A stretch of DNA of 64,000 nucleotides from assembly GCA_025738555.1 (NCBI GenBank), contig JAOVFP010000019.1, forward strand, positions 1,240,001 through 1,304,000, written 5' to 3'. This DNA comes from Cyathus striatus. Its lineage: Eukaryota > Basidiomycota > Agaricomycetes > Agaricales > Nidulariaceae. The notes below the pieces were generated by a model, which saw only the letters and a list, made by a program, of their open reading frames with translations, did no database searches and was not told the DNA's origin. Positions 1-10,788 of this stretch are shown in pieces. Position numbers and translations under genes: made by a program. Positions within the stretch are counted from its first letter, which is position 1; every line of letters starts with the position of its first letter.

Positions 1-258
1 TTATCCTGCCTTAACATATTCACCAGACCTTGAACCTAGTATTAAGCATTGAAGACAATACATTTAAAAATTCAACCTACTTCTCTGGGTAGTCAGCAGA
101 ATAGGTAAAAAAGCATGGATATACACGATGTTCAATCCCATCAGAACATTTTATCATGATTCCATATTTTTACATGCAAATAAAAGCATCATCCAAGAGC
201 ATACACCAGATTGCATGGAACAGTTCTTGATGACAATGTGTAAGAATATCTTTGTGCT
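1..258 (-). pseudogene. Plavaka-type transposase, downstream fragment
   Basis: This is the continuation of the transposase at 3083-4349, cut off by the TIR element at 259-3082. Reading leftwards from the 9-bp target duplication (250-258), the frame runs straight on from the other half and gives HCHQELFHAIWCMLLDD, then a TAA at 170-172, then KYGIMIKCSDGIEHRVYP and FFTYSADYPEK. These match my memory of the middle of Plavaka transposases of agaricomycetes. After PEK the sequence GTAGGT could be an intron start. The rest of the protein lies beyond the window edge. Seen: the reading frame and motifs. Known: the family is a CACTA-related DNA transposase that cuts and pastes its own element. The in-frame TAA and the insertion make it non-functional. 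Confidence 0.7.
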
Positions 259-305
259 GGGCACATAGAAAATTCTGGGCATGCACAAAAGTGAGTGTGA
301 TTGAG

Positions 306-1135
306 CTCTTTACACTTAGCCATGTGTTCTGTACAGATCCATGCAGAGTCCATACAGAATTTTCGGAATCTGTGTGGAATCTGCACAGATTTTTTTCATT
401 TTGGCAGAGGTTTTTTTGGATCTGTGCAAATTCCATATGGATTATGCAGAATTCCGCAGAATTCCACATTACAGACCTGAAAATTCTGTACAGATTCTGT
501 ACAGAATCTTATTATACTTATTTCCTTGTGTGTGACACTCTGCATTAAGTGTGACACTAGGTGTTGAGTGTGACACTATACATTAAATGTGACACTATGC
601 ATTAAGTGTGACACTAAGCGTTGAGTGTGATACTATACATTAAGCATGACACTATGCATTGAGTGTGACACTAAGTGTTGAGTGTGATACTATACATTAA
701 GTGTGACACTATGCATTAAGTGTGACACTATGCATTAAGTGTGATACTATGCATTGAGTGTGATACTATACATTAAGCATGACACTATGCATTGAGCATG
801 ATACTATATATTGAGTGTATCACAGATTTCGTGTAGTGTCACACTTTTCACATAGGGTTATGCTTGACACCTGTGACAAGGCAGCAATGGAGACAAGATG
901 GTGGTAGGAATGAGATGAGATTATGAATTAACAGTTTTAATAGTATTCATTGTGATTATATGTATGGAATCTGTATAGAATAATCACCTCTAATAATAAT
1001 AATAGCCACTATATAAATTCTGTATGGTATCTATACAGGTCTGTATGGGTCTGTATGGATCCACACAGAATTTTTGGATTCTGTTCAGATTCCATACAGA
1101 TCTGTACAGACCTCTTGGGGGAGTGTAAATTACTG
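306..1135 (-). mobile_element. Minisatellite-bearing TIR element (family 2), nested in copy A
   Basis: The ends are CTCTTTACACTTAGCC at the left and GGGGGAGTGTAAATTACTG at the right. Flanks GTGTGATTGAG (295-305) and GCATGATTGAG (1136-1146) form an 11-bp duplication differing only as TG/CA. Removing the insert restores the copy A sequence seen uninterrupted in the copy at 50467. Near each end it has repeats of the type TCTGTACAGATTC. The centre (about 536-835) is a minisatellite of about 20 bp with core GTGTGACACTATGCATTA. It has no coding capacity. The other members are at 22328-24623 and 45090-46457; the latter is the mirror-image orientation. Confidence 0.75.
536..835. repeat. GTGTGACACTATGCATTA minisatellite
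   Basis: About 15 imperfect tandem units of roughly 18-22 bp, such as GTGTGACACTATGCATTAA and GTGTGACACTAAGCGTTGA. The same core fills the centre of the family-2 element at 45090-46457, so it is part of the element and not a local expansion. Confidence 0.85.
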
Positions 1136-3082
1136 GCATGATTGAGCATGCCATGCTCAAGGCCAAATTTTCATGCACAAAAGTGAATGCATCACACTCA
1201 AGGTATATATATTAGTTGTAAATGGCCTATTTTTAAGTTGAAACACAATGTAGATTAAGTATATATACTTTTTTTGTACTCCTGTAGTCTTATTGTTACT
1301 GCAAGTAAGGTTTTTAAGTGAGATGGAATGTCTGATATTGAAGAATAAATTTTATATTTCATGCTCAAACTTGTACATGCACACTCATTTTTCATGTTCA
1401 AGATTGTATTTCATGCTCAGGGTCCACATCTCATGCACAGGGTCCACACTTTCATGCACAGGGTCTGAGTTTTCACACTCAAGGTCTGTCAATTCTGTAA
1501 TACCACAGAGGTTCAATGAGAGGTTTACATCAAACCAAGGCATGATACATGGTGTGAGAAGGTCTTAGGTTAATAAGTGAGTGCTTAGAATGTCTCGATT
1601 CAAGCTTGTCCTTACTATACAAATTATAACTACTTAAATACTCTTTTACTATCTATTTACTATCTGTTTACTATCTATCTAAATATGTACCATGAATGAA
1701 TTACCCTTTGTTATTATCACCATGTGCATTGCTTACTCTTGTGTGATCTCTGAGAGGGTTAAGGAACAGATCACATAATGCATATGATGAGTAAGTGAGG
1801 AGATAGACAAAGGAAGGTGAAATGACTCCGAGAGGTGAGTGCATCACTGATGCGCATTCTAGGAGTGTCTAAAGATAGAATAGCACAGAATACTATATTG
1901 GGTAGTTTACATATTGGGTAAACTACATGCATCAGTCTGTCCATCACCACAACCCTTACAAATTCACACTCAAGGTCTTTACTTCACACTCATGATGTGA
2001 GTATTCATTTTTATAAGATTAAATAATATATTTATCTTTTGACTTAACTTACACATGTGTGGAGTAGTAAGTACTACTAAGTACAATGGACACACCCACA
2101 CTTCAATTCAGGTGTAAACTGTAATACTTATGTGTGAGCATGAATAAGCATTCACTTTACACACACACTCGCTCTCAATTATGATGAATTTGACCATGAC
2201 CATGACCATGAATAGGGTAATCTATTCACACTTATGCTTATCTCAATTTAAATGATATGTGGTTTAGCAATGCATATCATTGACATATCACACTCATGAT
2301 TAATAGAGTATGAATGTGAATTTACATATAGGATATTATATTCATGCTTACATGATCTATCCCATTCCATTAGTCAGTACTACTTGTAAGTTATTTGATA
2401 TATTCTCTAGATACATGCAATAGTAAATCAAGTAATTAATGTAAGAGGTGTTGATTTATGATAGCCCTTTTATTCACACTCATGTAGAATATCCATGCTC
2501 ATCATTTCCTGCTCACTTCCAAACTTGTTTAAATTGAAAGTAAACATGTATATATATATTCTTATTCACACTGACACTCTAGTTGCTGGAAATATGCATG
2601 AACATGAATAGGGATACCTATCATGCTCATGCTCAAACTCAAGTAAATTGAGCATGAGTGTGAATATAATACTCACACACATGCTATACTGTGCAAGCAG
2701 CAGTAAATATGCATGAGCATGATAAATATTCCTACCACACTCATGCTCAAACTCAAGCAAATTGAGTGCAGGCATGAATATAACACTCACGCACAATTTA
2801 TGATAAATATGCATGAGCATGAATAGAAATATCTATCATGCTCATGCTTAAACTAGGTGTATGATATATAATTATTTTAGGATAGACTATAAGGAGGACA
2901 TGCTACAGTATATCTTTATGATTATATTGATGACAACATATAGCTTCTCACTCAATTTTATATTGTTTCATGCTCACTTAAATATTATTCATGCTCAGGG
3001 TCAAATTTCCACACACAGACTCTGAGCATGCACACTCAACTCATGCTCACTTTTGTGCATGCCCAGAATTTTCTTGCTGCCC

Positions 3083-4349
3083 CTTTGCACTGAGTTTTCC
3101 ACTTGCTATGGAATGTGGAGAAACAGTCTTGCAAGGAGTCAGGTAGGGAAGGGATGTATGCAATGTGGTAACAGGCACCAGAAGAAGGTTGTGCACAAAC
3201 ATACTTCGAGAGATTTCCAAACATCATGTAGATGGGCCATAGTTTTGCTGTCCCAAAGTTTGCAAGACACATAGCATCAGACCAAAACATAAGTGCAGCA
3301 ACAACCTTTTCACATTTGCAGTCAGAATCATTGGGCAGCAAGGGTGCATGTTGAATTTCCTTGTGTTCTGAAATAAAGGCATCAGAGTCATATATTTCTG
3401 AGTGAATGCACTGTTCATCACTAGTGTCACCAGTCAACTTCTGAAATAGCTTATATGGTGAGTAATGAAATTTAGATGCAAGTGGGCTTGTGAAAGCAGC
3501 CTTAATCATAGATATGAGATCATGATGAAAAAGTTCAGGGATCAGAAAGGATTGCAGTGGGATATCCTTGTCACATGAGGGAACATCTATGGAAACAGTT
3601 GATTCCTTGAAGCCATCCAGAAGTGGTGAAGACATATTTTCTTTATCCAAGCAACAACTTTCTTTGTGTGCATGAAAACTAGTGAGTTCTGAAAGTTGAA
3701 ACCTAGGATGAAGCAACACATCCAGAATGAGACAATCCAGCTCTCCCTCTGACTTCATATTACTACCACTATTCATCCATTCCATTAGCAAGGACACAGT
3801 GTCATTTTCGGAAGTCTCTTCCTGTTCTGATTCATTGGATATCATAGTACTGTGAGCATCATAGGTGTTCAGTACATGGTTTTGTTCTGGTGTAATAACA
3901 AAATCATCGAAGTCTATAAATGCTTCAGGATCATGTGAAGGCTGGCAAAGATATTCATGCCAAACTCCAAAGGCATTTATAGCAGTGCAGAAGCAACTAC
4001 ACACAGCTGAAAACACCCCTTGTGAGGTTGAATCTGCATCTGTAGTTTCACTATTGGCCTGCATAGGCCTGCAATTTGCACTATTTCCATCCTGAGGAGC
4101 TGCTTTACTGGGAGGCTGTGGCAGAATGTCTCTGTACCACTTTGGAAGTCTAACCTTGCAAGTACACATAGTAGTGTGAGCTGGTGGTGACTCTGATCAT
4201 AATGGTACTGCAGATTGCTCAGCTATGTCAGTTATTGGTATAGAATCCAAATCTGCACTGGCTGTGGTTTCCTGAGGTGAATTGATACCCATTTCCGATC
4301 TGTTTAATCTCTGAGAAACATAAGTTAGCACAGACTCCAAACCAGTCAT
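3083..4349 (-). pseudogene. Plavaka-type transposase, N-terminal half
   Basis: The minus-strand frame is open from an ATG at 4347-4349 to the TIR element border at 3082, with a single TGA at 4197-4199 (probably an old CGA). An ATG at 4169 gives a 363-codon open stretch. Motifs recalled from agaricomycete Plavaka proteins are FGVWHEYLCQPSHDPEAF near residue 105, LLMEWMNSGSNMKSEGEL, SKFHYSPYKLFQK, and the block LANFGTAKLWPIYMMFGNLS followed by SKYVCAQPSSGACYHIAYIP. The catalytic part follows these in the family and is largely missing here. The frame continues into 1-249 once the element at 259-3082 and one 9-bp duplicate are set aside. The true start could be further upstream, because short introns are usual in this family. 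Confidence 0.8.
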
Positions 4350-4500
4350 TTGCACATTCAAGTTTGGCTAACACTGTTAAATCCATAGAAGTTGGAACTT
4401 GAACACACTGTAGTGACTGGCACAACTTGCAAAGTAGATCATGTGCCTATTTTTTTTGCATGCTGACAGCTTGCTGATGGTCACAACTTGTGAGTGCAAG

Positions 4501-5104
4501 TCTACTGAGGGTGTAGCTTGGGTGTAGCTAGGGTTTGAACAGAGTTTGCTGTAAGTACACATATTTTACATATTTTATATAGAGTTTATAAAGTAAAAAT
4601 GCTGGTTCAAGTGACTAAGTGCCTATTAGAAATAGATTGTTTCATATATATGACTACAGAAGGTCAAGAAAGGCCATAATTAGTGATATTGTATATCTGC
4701 CATGGACTAATATATAAGAGAACAGATAGCATAAATGGCAGTTTCTAGCTGGGATGCTGGCTTTGCACACAAAAACTAACTAATAAATATTTGAATACAT
4801 AGCACTTGCCACCAAATGTCATCATTGGACTTTTCCTAATGGGTCCAACTGCTCATCATTGTCACAGCATAATTCAACAAGCAGTTGGTCAAAAGGGTGC
4901 AATATTACTTGGTTATTATCTTCAATACACTTCTGGACCTTCTGTAGTCAGATATAAAAATGTGTAGCCAGTTAGTAGTCATTGAGTAGTCATAAGAACA
5001 TACACTTTCACTTTTATAAACTCTATATACAATATGTAAAATATGTGTACTTACAGCAAACTCTGTTCAAACCCTAGCTACACCCAAGCTACACCCTCAG
5101 TAGA
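4501..5104. mobile_element. MITE with ~92-bp inverted ends
   Basis: It starts TCTACTGAGGGTGTAGCTTG and ends with the inverted CAAGCTACACCCTCAGTAGA. The arms 4501-4590 and 5015-5104 are nearly perfect inverted copies. The centre has no open reading frame. A clear target duplication is not visible because element 5110-6850 landed at its right border. Confidence 0.7.
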
Positions 5105-5109
5105 CCTGT

Positions 5110-6850
5110 ATGGAAAGCCTAACGACCATGCTCAAACGCATCAATTATAATTGAGCTCCGGTGTCTGGCATCACGGCTTCTCGGTTAGATATTGCGATTT
5201 CGGCTTCAGTTTTTCAGTTTCATTTAGTGTACTCAGGGTCACTTTAGCGAGATCTAAGGCTTTCAGACTGTACATTACAACTCGTACTGACCATTGAGTA
5301 TTCTACTGTAATTTGTATTGCTAACCGAAGCGTGGTCGTCCGGTAAGTAGCTTTGAGTGCTTAAGCAATTATTTGGTTTGTTAAAATGTAATAAGAAATA
5401 TACCTATACGAGCTCCAATCGTTACAACTCATACTGACCATTGAATGTTCTACTGTAATTTATATTACTAACCAAAGCATGGGCGTTCGGTAAGTAACTT
5501 TGAGCACTTATACAATTATTTGGTTTGTTAAAATGCAATAAGAAATAATATATGAGCTCCAATATAATTACTCGTGCATGAGATGAACCGAGGATGTAAG
5601 CAGTACTGTACAGTGCTCACATTGTAAGTGATACTATAATTTACATCGATATGAGCACTTGATAGCACCTAGGTATTGTATAATTACAGTCTCCAGGTAT
5701 TATTAATAGATTAAAGGACTTGAGAGCTGAGAGCTATCAAGAGTAAGGTTGTGTGTGTATAGTCAAGGAGGTATCAATTGGAAGTCAGGCTGGTGAGGGG
5801 ATTGAACTCACGACCTGTTAATCATATGCAAGCTATATATATTGTATGGTATTATTAGTACTGTTGTATTTATAGATTTCTGAATGCAAGATATATTCAT
5901 GTGCAGACGAGATACATTCTTACAGGGTTTTTTAAAACAATATAATTGCAATTGAAAAATAGGTGAACACATATGTAGCCATACATCTACCAATTACAAT
6001 TAATCACGCCGTTTCCTCATCTTCAAATGAAAGAGGAGGTATGAGCGTGCTGGCGAGATCATTAAGTGAAAACCATTTGCAGTACTTATTGCAAACATGT
6101 TCATTTGGAAACTCGTTAAAAGCTTCACCAATATTTCCGTCTCCGAATAGTGAAATCCCGTCCTTGAGTGTTCTAGACCCAAAATTATCGCAGTCAGATA
6201 AAGTGCACAGCATAAATATTAATACATATGGTGAAGTCATAATCTGTGGATCACATAGTAAACTGGAATTTCCTGAAAGGCAAATGAATGTTAGAGCATA
6301 TTTTAAATCGTAATAAGACACTACCTTGAAAATCAGATATGTATACCAGGGCTCCAGTTTTTTCGTACTGTATGTGCTGAGTAAATGAAAGAAACTCTGC
6401 AATTTGATAGAGAGGCTCGTCTTCATCGAGAAGAGGAATGGGTGATCCGTTAAATCTATAAATACAGCAGTCCTAATAATACTGTATGATATATATAGCT
6501 CACTTACATTCAACAGGTCCCGAGTTCGATCCCAACCTCAGCGTAATTATATTGGAGCTCGTATAGGTATATTTCTTATTACATTTTAACAAATCAAATA
6601 ATTGCTTAAGTGCTCAAAGCTACTTACCGGACAACCATGCTTCAGCTAGCAATATAAATTACAGTAGAATATTCAATGGTCAGTACGAGTTGTAATGTAC
6701 GGTTTGAAAGCCTTAGATCTCATTTAAGTAACCCTGAGTGCACTGAAAAATTGAAACCAAAATCGTTATATCTAACCGAGAAGCCGCAATGCCGGACACC
6801 AGAGCTCAATTATAATTGATGTGTTTGAGCGTGGTCATTAGGCTTTCCAT
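5110..6850. mobile_element. Long-TIR element carrying an alpha-kinase fragment
   Basis: The arms begin ATGGAAAGCCTAACGACCAT at 5110 and end with the inverted TAGGCTTTCCAT at 6850. They match as inverted copies for roughly 300 bp (5110-5420 versus 6548-6850). The left arm also holds a tandem duplication of about 145 bp (about 5275-5415 and 5423-5560). Flanks AGACCTGT (5102-5109) and AGACCTGC (6851-6858) form an 8-bp duplication with one mismatch, a length typical of hAT-like elements. No transposase is visible. The cargo at 6004-6455 is part of an alpha-kinase gene. Similar ends (ATGGAAAGCCAGACAAC) occur near 34915 and at 37599. Confidence 0.7.
6004..6455 (-). pseudogene. Alpha-kinase domain C-terminal fragment
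   Basis: Three minus-strand exons can be read: 6325-6455, 6226-6272 and 6004-6162. The introns are 6273-6324 (GTAGTG..TTTCAG, branch-like CTAAC) and 6163-6225 (GTATTA..TCAAG, branch-like CTGAC). The product includes FTQHIQYEKTGALVYISDFQ joined to GNSSLLCDPQIMTSPY, then LFGDGNIGEAFNEFPNEHVC and NKYCKWFSL. The DFQG, DPQ, FGDGN and H-C-x3-C pattern matches the end of alpha-type protein kinases, an atypical Ser/Thr kinase group expanded in agaricomycetes. The zinc-binding Cys/His cluster is present, but the ATP-binding lobe is absent, so no kinase activity is expected. It sits wholly inside the TIR element 5110-6850 and is probably captured. The exact exon joins are inferred. Confidence 0.6.
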
Positions 6851-6856
6851 AGACCT

Positions 6857-7023
6857 GCACTCATGAGTACAACCATCAGCAAGCTGTCAGTGTGAAAAAA
6901 AATAGGCATGTGATCTACTTTGCAAGTTGTGCCAGTTGCTACAGCATGTTCAAGTTCCAACTTCTATGAATTTAACAGCGTTAGCCAAACTTGAATGTGC
7001 AAGTGACTGGTTTGGAGTCTGAA
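6857..7023 (+). repeat. Inverted copy of the Plavaka upstream region
   Basis: This stretch is the reverse complement of about 4330-4497, with scattered changes (for example CAAGCTGTCAG and GATCTACTTTGCAAGTTGTG). Similarity stops at about 7023, just after TGGTTTGGAGTCTG. Two Plavaka-related 5' regions therefore face each other around the MITE and the long-TIR element. Confidence 0.65.
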
Positions 7024-7529
7024 GTTAGCAATGATTTTCTGTAAAAGTGTCATCTTGACTTACATCTGTCTGTGATAGCTTCTTACAGTTCCTTCAATCA
7101 ATTCTATTTTTATTCCATCACTCTTGAGCTGATTTTTGGGTGCGACTGAATTTCCCAACAATGTTTGAATGACCTTTGCAAGTCTTTTAGTGAAGAACTA
7201 ATACATTCTGACTTCTAGCAACAAAGTTAACTGGGCATTCCCTGCAGTTGTATGACATTGAGTCGAGTTGATTGTAAAGTAAAATGTTGTAGATACTAGT
7301 GTAGCTCTCAGACTTTGTGTTTCACTGATAACGTCAGGATTGTAACTTCCAAGGAACCTGGTACATTCAAAGCTCCAACAAGACATTCCATAGCATCATA
7401 AATGAGTGAAACTTGTTTTACTAGGCCTAAAGTATCAGTCTAGCTCCATTGCTTAATGAACACCACTGAAAACAGAGTCATAAATGATGAAAAAAATATT
7501 TAGTCTCCACACTGGAAATAGGATATTGA
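7024..7529. other. Stretch with no recognised gene
   Basis: The open frames here are short and unrecognised. It is AT-rich sequence between two repeats, and I see no motif to name. Confidence 0.5.
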
Positions 7530-8350
7530 GGGAATATTAGGTGGCAATCATTGGCACTCATTCAATTATTATACTTGATTACCAGGCTATTGTATTAGTT
7601 GAATATTAGGGCACTCAAAAGTGATCATTTCAGGAATATTATGAGGCAATCATTGGCACTCATTTATATATTACTTGTGATTACTAGGCTATTATATTAC
7701 TATAATATGGAGGCACTCAAAAGTGATCATTTGAGAAATATTATGAGGCAATCATTGGCACTCATTTATGCATTACTTGTGATTACTAGGCTATTGTATT
7801 AGTTGAATATGGGGGCACTCAAAAGTGATCATTTTAAGAATATTAGATAGTGATCATTTGCACTCATTTCAATACTGATTATATTACTTTTAAAATGATG
7901 TGGCACTCAAATGTATGCTATTTGTGACAATTGTGACATGCGTGAAGGCGTGACAAATGTAATGTGCAGGAAATATGCGGAGCACAGGAATGATGTGACA
8001 ATTGTGACACACGTGAAGGTGTGACAAATGTAATGTGCAGGAAATGCGTGACACATGTCACAATTGTCACAAATAGCATACATTTGAGTGCCACATCATT
8101 TTAAAAGTAATATAATCAGTATTGAAATGAGTGCAAATGATCACTATCTAATATTCTTAAAATAATCATTTTTGAGTGCCTCCATATTCAACTAATACAA
8201 TAGCCTGGTAATCAAGTATAATAATTAAATGAGTGTCAATGATTGCCACCTAATATTCCCCAAATGATCACTTTTGAGTGCCTCCATATTCAGCTAAAAC
8301 AATAGCCTAGTTATCAGATATAATAATAAAATGAGTGCCAATGATCACCA
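7530..8350. mobile_element. Foldback element with tandem subrepeats in both arms
   Basis: The arms 7530-7935 and 8055-8350 are inverted copies around a centre with GTGACAATTGTGAC and GACACATGTCACAATTGTCA. Each arm holds three to four ~100-bp direct units with the signature GGCACTCAAAAGTGATCATT and GGCAATCATTGGCACTCATT. The centre also has a duplicated GTGTGACAAATGTAATGTGC block. No coding capacity is visible, and the outer borders and any target duplication are not clear. Confidence 0.65.
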
Positions 8351-8898
8351 TTACATTACATTCACTCAATATGCCTTATAAAAATAGCACTCAATTTTGC
8401 CTGGATAATATGATTGCTAGCACTCATATTTCTAGGGCAAATGGTGAATAAATTGGCTGACACCACTCAGTTCTGGCACTGATTTTGAAAACAAGGCTGA
8501 TGACAATCCTATTTCTGAGCTGCAATGCTACATGTGTCTCTATCAGTGCTCAAGATGAGCTTAATCACTCTAAGATGAATGAGAAAGAAAGTCAGTAAGC
8601 ATAAAACCACACAGCAGTTTTGAACAGTGTATTTACTAAGTTTCCAGTGAGCCTGAACCTGGATCTGTAGCTGAGATACAGAAAATGGGGTGGGGCATTT
8701 GTTGTGTTGTCAGCTTATGTGTCAATCTCCAGGACCTTGTGAACCAATGGGACCTGCATGAGCTTGGTGATGAGTATGATAATGAAGATCATACAACTGA
8801 CTCAGATCGTGACAGCAATGAGGTTGCATTTGAAAAGTGAACGTAAGTCTCTGTTCCACTTCAGCGGTATCTAATGTACTCACATGATCGTGTTACAG
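8351..8898. other. Upstream region of the DUF6698-like gene
   Basis: No complete gene is visible. A plus-strand open stretch at about 8724-8840 (VNLQDLVNQWDLHELGDEYD, acidic) ends just before GTAAGT, and a 3' splice site (TGTTACAG) follows at 8898. It could be a further 5' exon of the gene at 8899-10053, but the start codon was not identified. Confidence 0.35.
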
Positions 8899-10053
8899 CC
8901 TCCTATTTCTAGCCTAGAGTGATCAGCTAATGCTGTGAAACTCTTGCTACAGCTCATTCCGAACTTCTTCAAGTCCCTTGAGAAAGAGCCTGAAGACTTA
9001 CTAGTGTGGTTCTCTTTGGTAAGATAATATATTCAGTATGTAACAGCAACACTCCACTAATACATATATAGCTCGAAGAGGGAGAAAACAATGCTTGGAA
9101 TCATGATACTGCAGAAATGAAGACTGCAATCGCAAACTGGCTCAACTACAATGTCACGCACATCCCAAATCCACTCTTGAATCCCAGGAACCGCAACAAC
9201 CGTGGAATCCAACACAATCAGATAGGATATTTACTATGTCCCGTCGAGTTGGATTGGGGAAATTTGGAGTATGTGTTTATAATATCTCACTTTCCAATTT
9301 TCCTTTTGACTTACAATCCCAGTGTTCGTGCCAAGATTCGAACAGGCCAATACCCAGATTGCTCCATTAGCAGTAGCTTTTCATCCGATTCCTCTACCCA
9401 AAGAACTTTGAGCCCAACCTTGAAGATTTTGAAGCGGGGTTTCTTACAGGTGGACTTTTGATGAAAGTACGTGCATGATTATGTTTTACAGTTCCTTATG
9501 AAATGAATAATTATGAATATCACAGGCTTTTAAATACATTTTTACATCTCCCAACTCGGCCAATGAGATTAGCCTTGAGGACGACGACGGAAACAGTGAG
9601 GATGAAGACTCTAGGCCAATGAAGCGATGCAAAACAAGTGGTAGACGTCGAAGGGGACGAAGAACTGTTGCAGAGAAGTTAAACATGAAGACCGTCACAC
9701 CTCGCACTATCCCATATGTGTGTGTCCATTTATGTATTGTATGCTTTAACTGCTCTCTTTGTTCGTTCTAACAGTTTGCAGGTTCATTTTGTAATGTCAT
9801 GTGCAGAGGAGTGGTCAAATGAGTCAGAGGGCTTCAATTACCCGGAGTTTTATAACATTGTTGTTGATTTCTTTGAAGACACTACTGGTTCTGAGGCAGA
9901 TAAAAGAACCAAAAAGCTGTTGGCATGGTGGAATAAGTATGTGCATTCCTATTGTGACGTTCTTAATTAACTTATATATTCAAAAGGAAAGTATTTGCGA
10001 CTGCAGCTTTACCTATTCCTCAATGCACACCTTCCGTTCCAGTGCAAAGCTAA
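8899..10053 (+). CDS. DUF6698-like spliced gene
   Basis: Readable exons are 8899-9018, 9072-9268, 9323-9466, 9526-9719, 9775-9936 and 9987-10053. The introns are 53-59 nt with GT..AG ends (the last is 50 nt). The product carries LLLQLIPNFFKSLEKEPEDL, MKTAIANWLNYNV, RGIQHNQIGYLLCPVELDW, VRAKIRTG, GLLMKAFKYIFTSP, EFYNIVVDFFEDTTGSEADK and KKLLAWWNK. Together these match the order of conserved blocks I remember in DUF6698 proteins of agaricomycetes. Their function is unknown, and many copies are linked to repeats. The exon 9323-9466 needs a one-base shift to join both neighbours, and a TGA lies at the start of the first readable exon. The gene is either decaying or affected by consensus errors. 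The 5' end is uncertain. Confidence 0.65.
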
Positions 10054-10788
10054 GGGAATAACGAAGATTGCGTGAGCGTAGCGTTTCGCTGTAATTTTTG
10101 ATACAATGTATATCATTAGCTGTACAAATATATAACTGCTGTTGCTCCATCATAATGATTCAGTCCGATTATTAAATCTTCTAATGATCAATTATAAAGT
10201 ATAATAAGCATGGTTACACCGTATGATTACACTGAGTTATGACATCTAAGTATTATTACATCTCTTTCTGCTTGCACATATTCATTATTGACAATAGCAG
10301 CTACTATGTATTATTGTTACAAAACATGATATCTATTTATGAATCCTGTATGGTTACAACGTACATATAACTATGTGACAAAATTATAATATGTCTGAAT
10401 ATTACCGTAAATTTTGCTTGACACACAACCACAGACTACATTATAATAAACCACCAGAATTATCGAGTTGAGGGCAGCTCAAATTTCATCAACATCGGTT
10501 ATGATGTAATCACGAGATTGTGGAGGGATATCTGAAAACTTACTTTATTGTCAGCCCATTTTAGTTTTCCTCAGAAATACCATCTAGTGTCTTATAAGTA
10601 GTGATATCTGAAACTATCGTACTCGAAATTAAATACATCAAGGGTCTATCTGAACACAGCTGCCATGAGTGCGGCATATCGTAATCTTGTCCAAATTTGT
10701 CTTGTTAGAAATACAAATGATCCGATAGTTTACACTAACCCAATACCAGCCTAGATTTCTATTAATTAATTTAATTTGGGCTACGATA
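10054..10788. other. Stretch with no recognised gene
   Basis: About 730 bases of AT-rich sequence. I see no long open frame, splice pattern or repeat that I can support. Confidence 0.5.

Larger units (their letters stand above)
259..3082. mobile_element. Mutator-like TIR element, copy A
   Basis: The terminal inverted repeats start GGGCACATAGAAAATTCTGG at the left and end CCAGAATTTTCTTGCTGCCC at the right (about 37 bp, imperfect). They are flanked by CTTTGTGCT (250-258) and CTTTGCACT (3083-3091), a 9-bp target duplication differing only as TG versus CA. Nine-base duplications are typical of Mutator-like elements. No transposase is visible, so it is non-autonomous. The interior consists of AT-rich sequence and degenerate repeats such as CATGCTCA/CACACTCA. 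Related copies are at 38061-41598, 50467-53240 and 37918-44478. It interrupts the Plavaka transposase and is itself interrupted at 306-1135. Confidence 0.85.
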
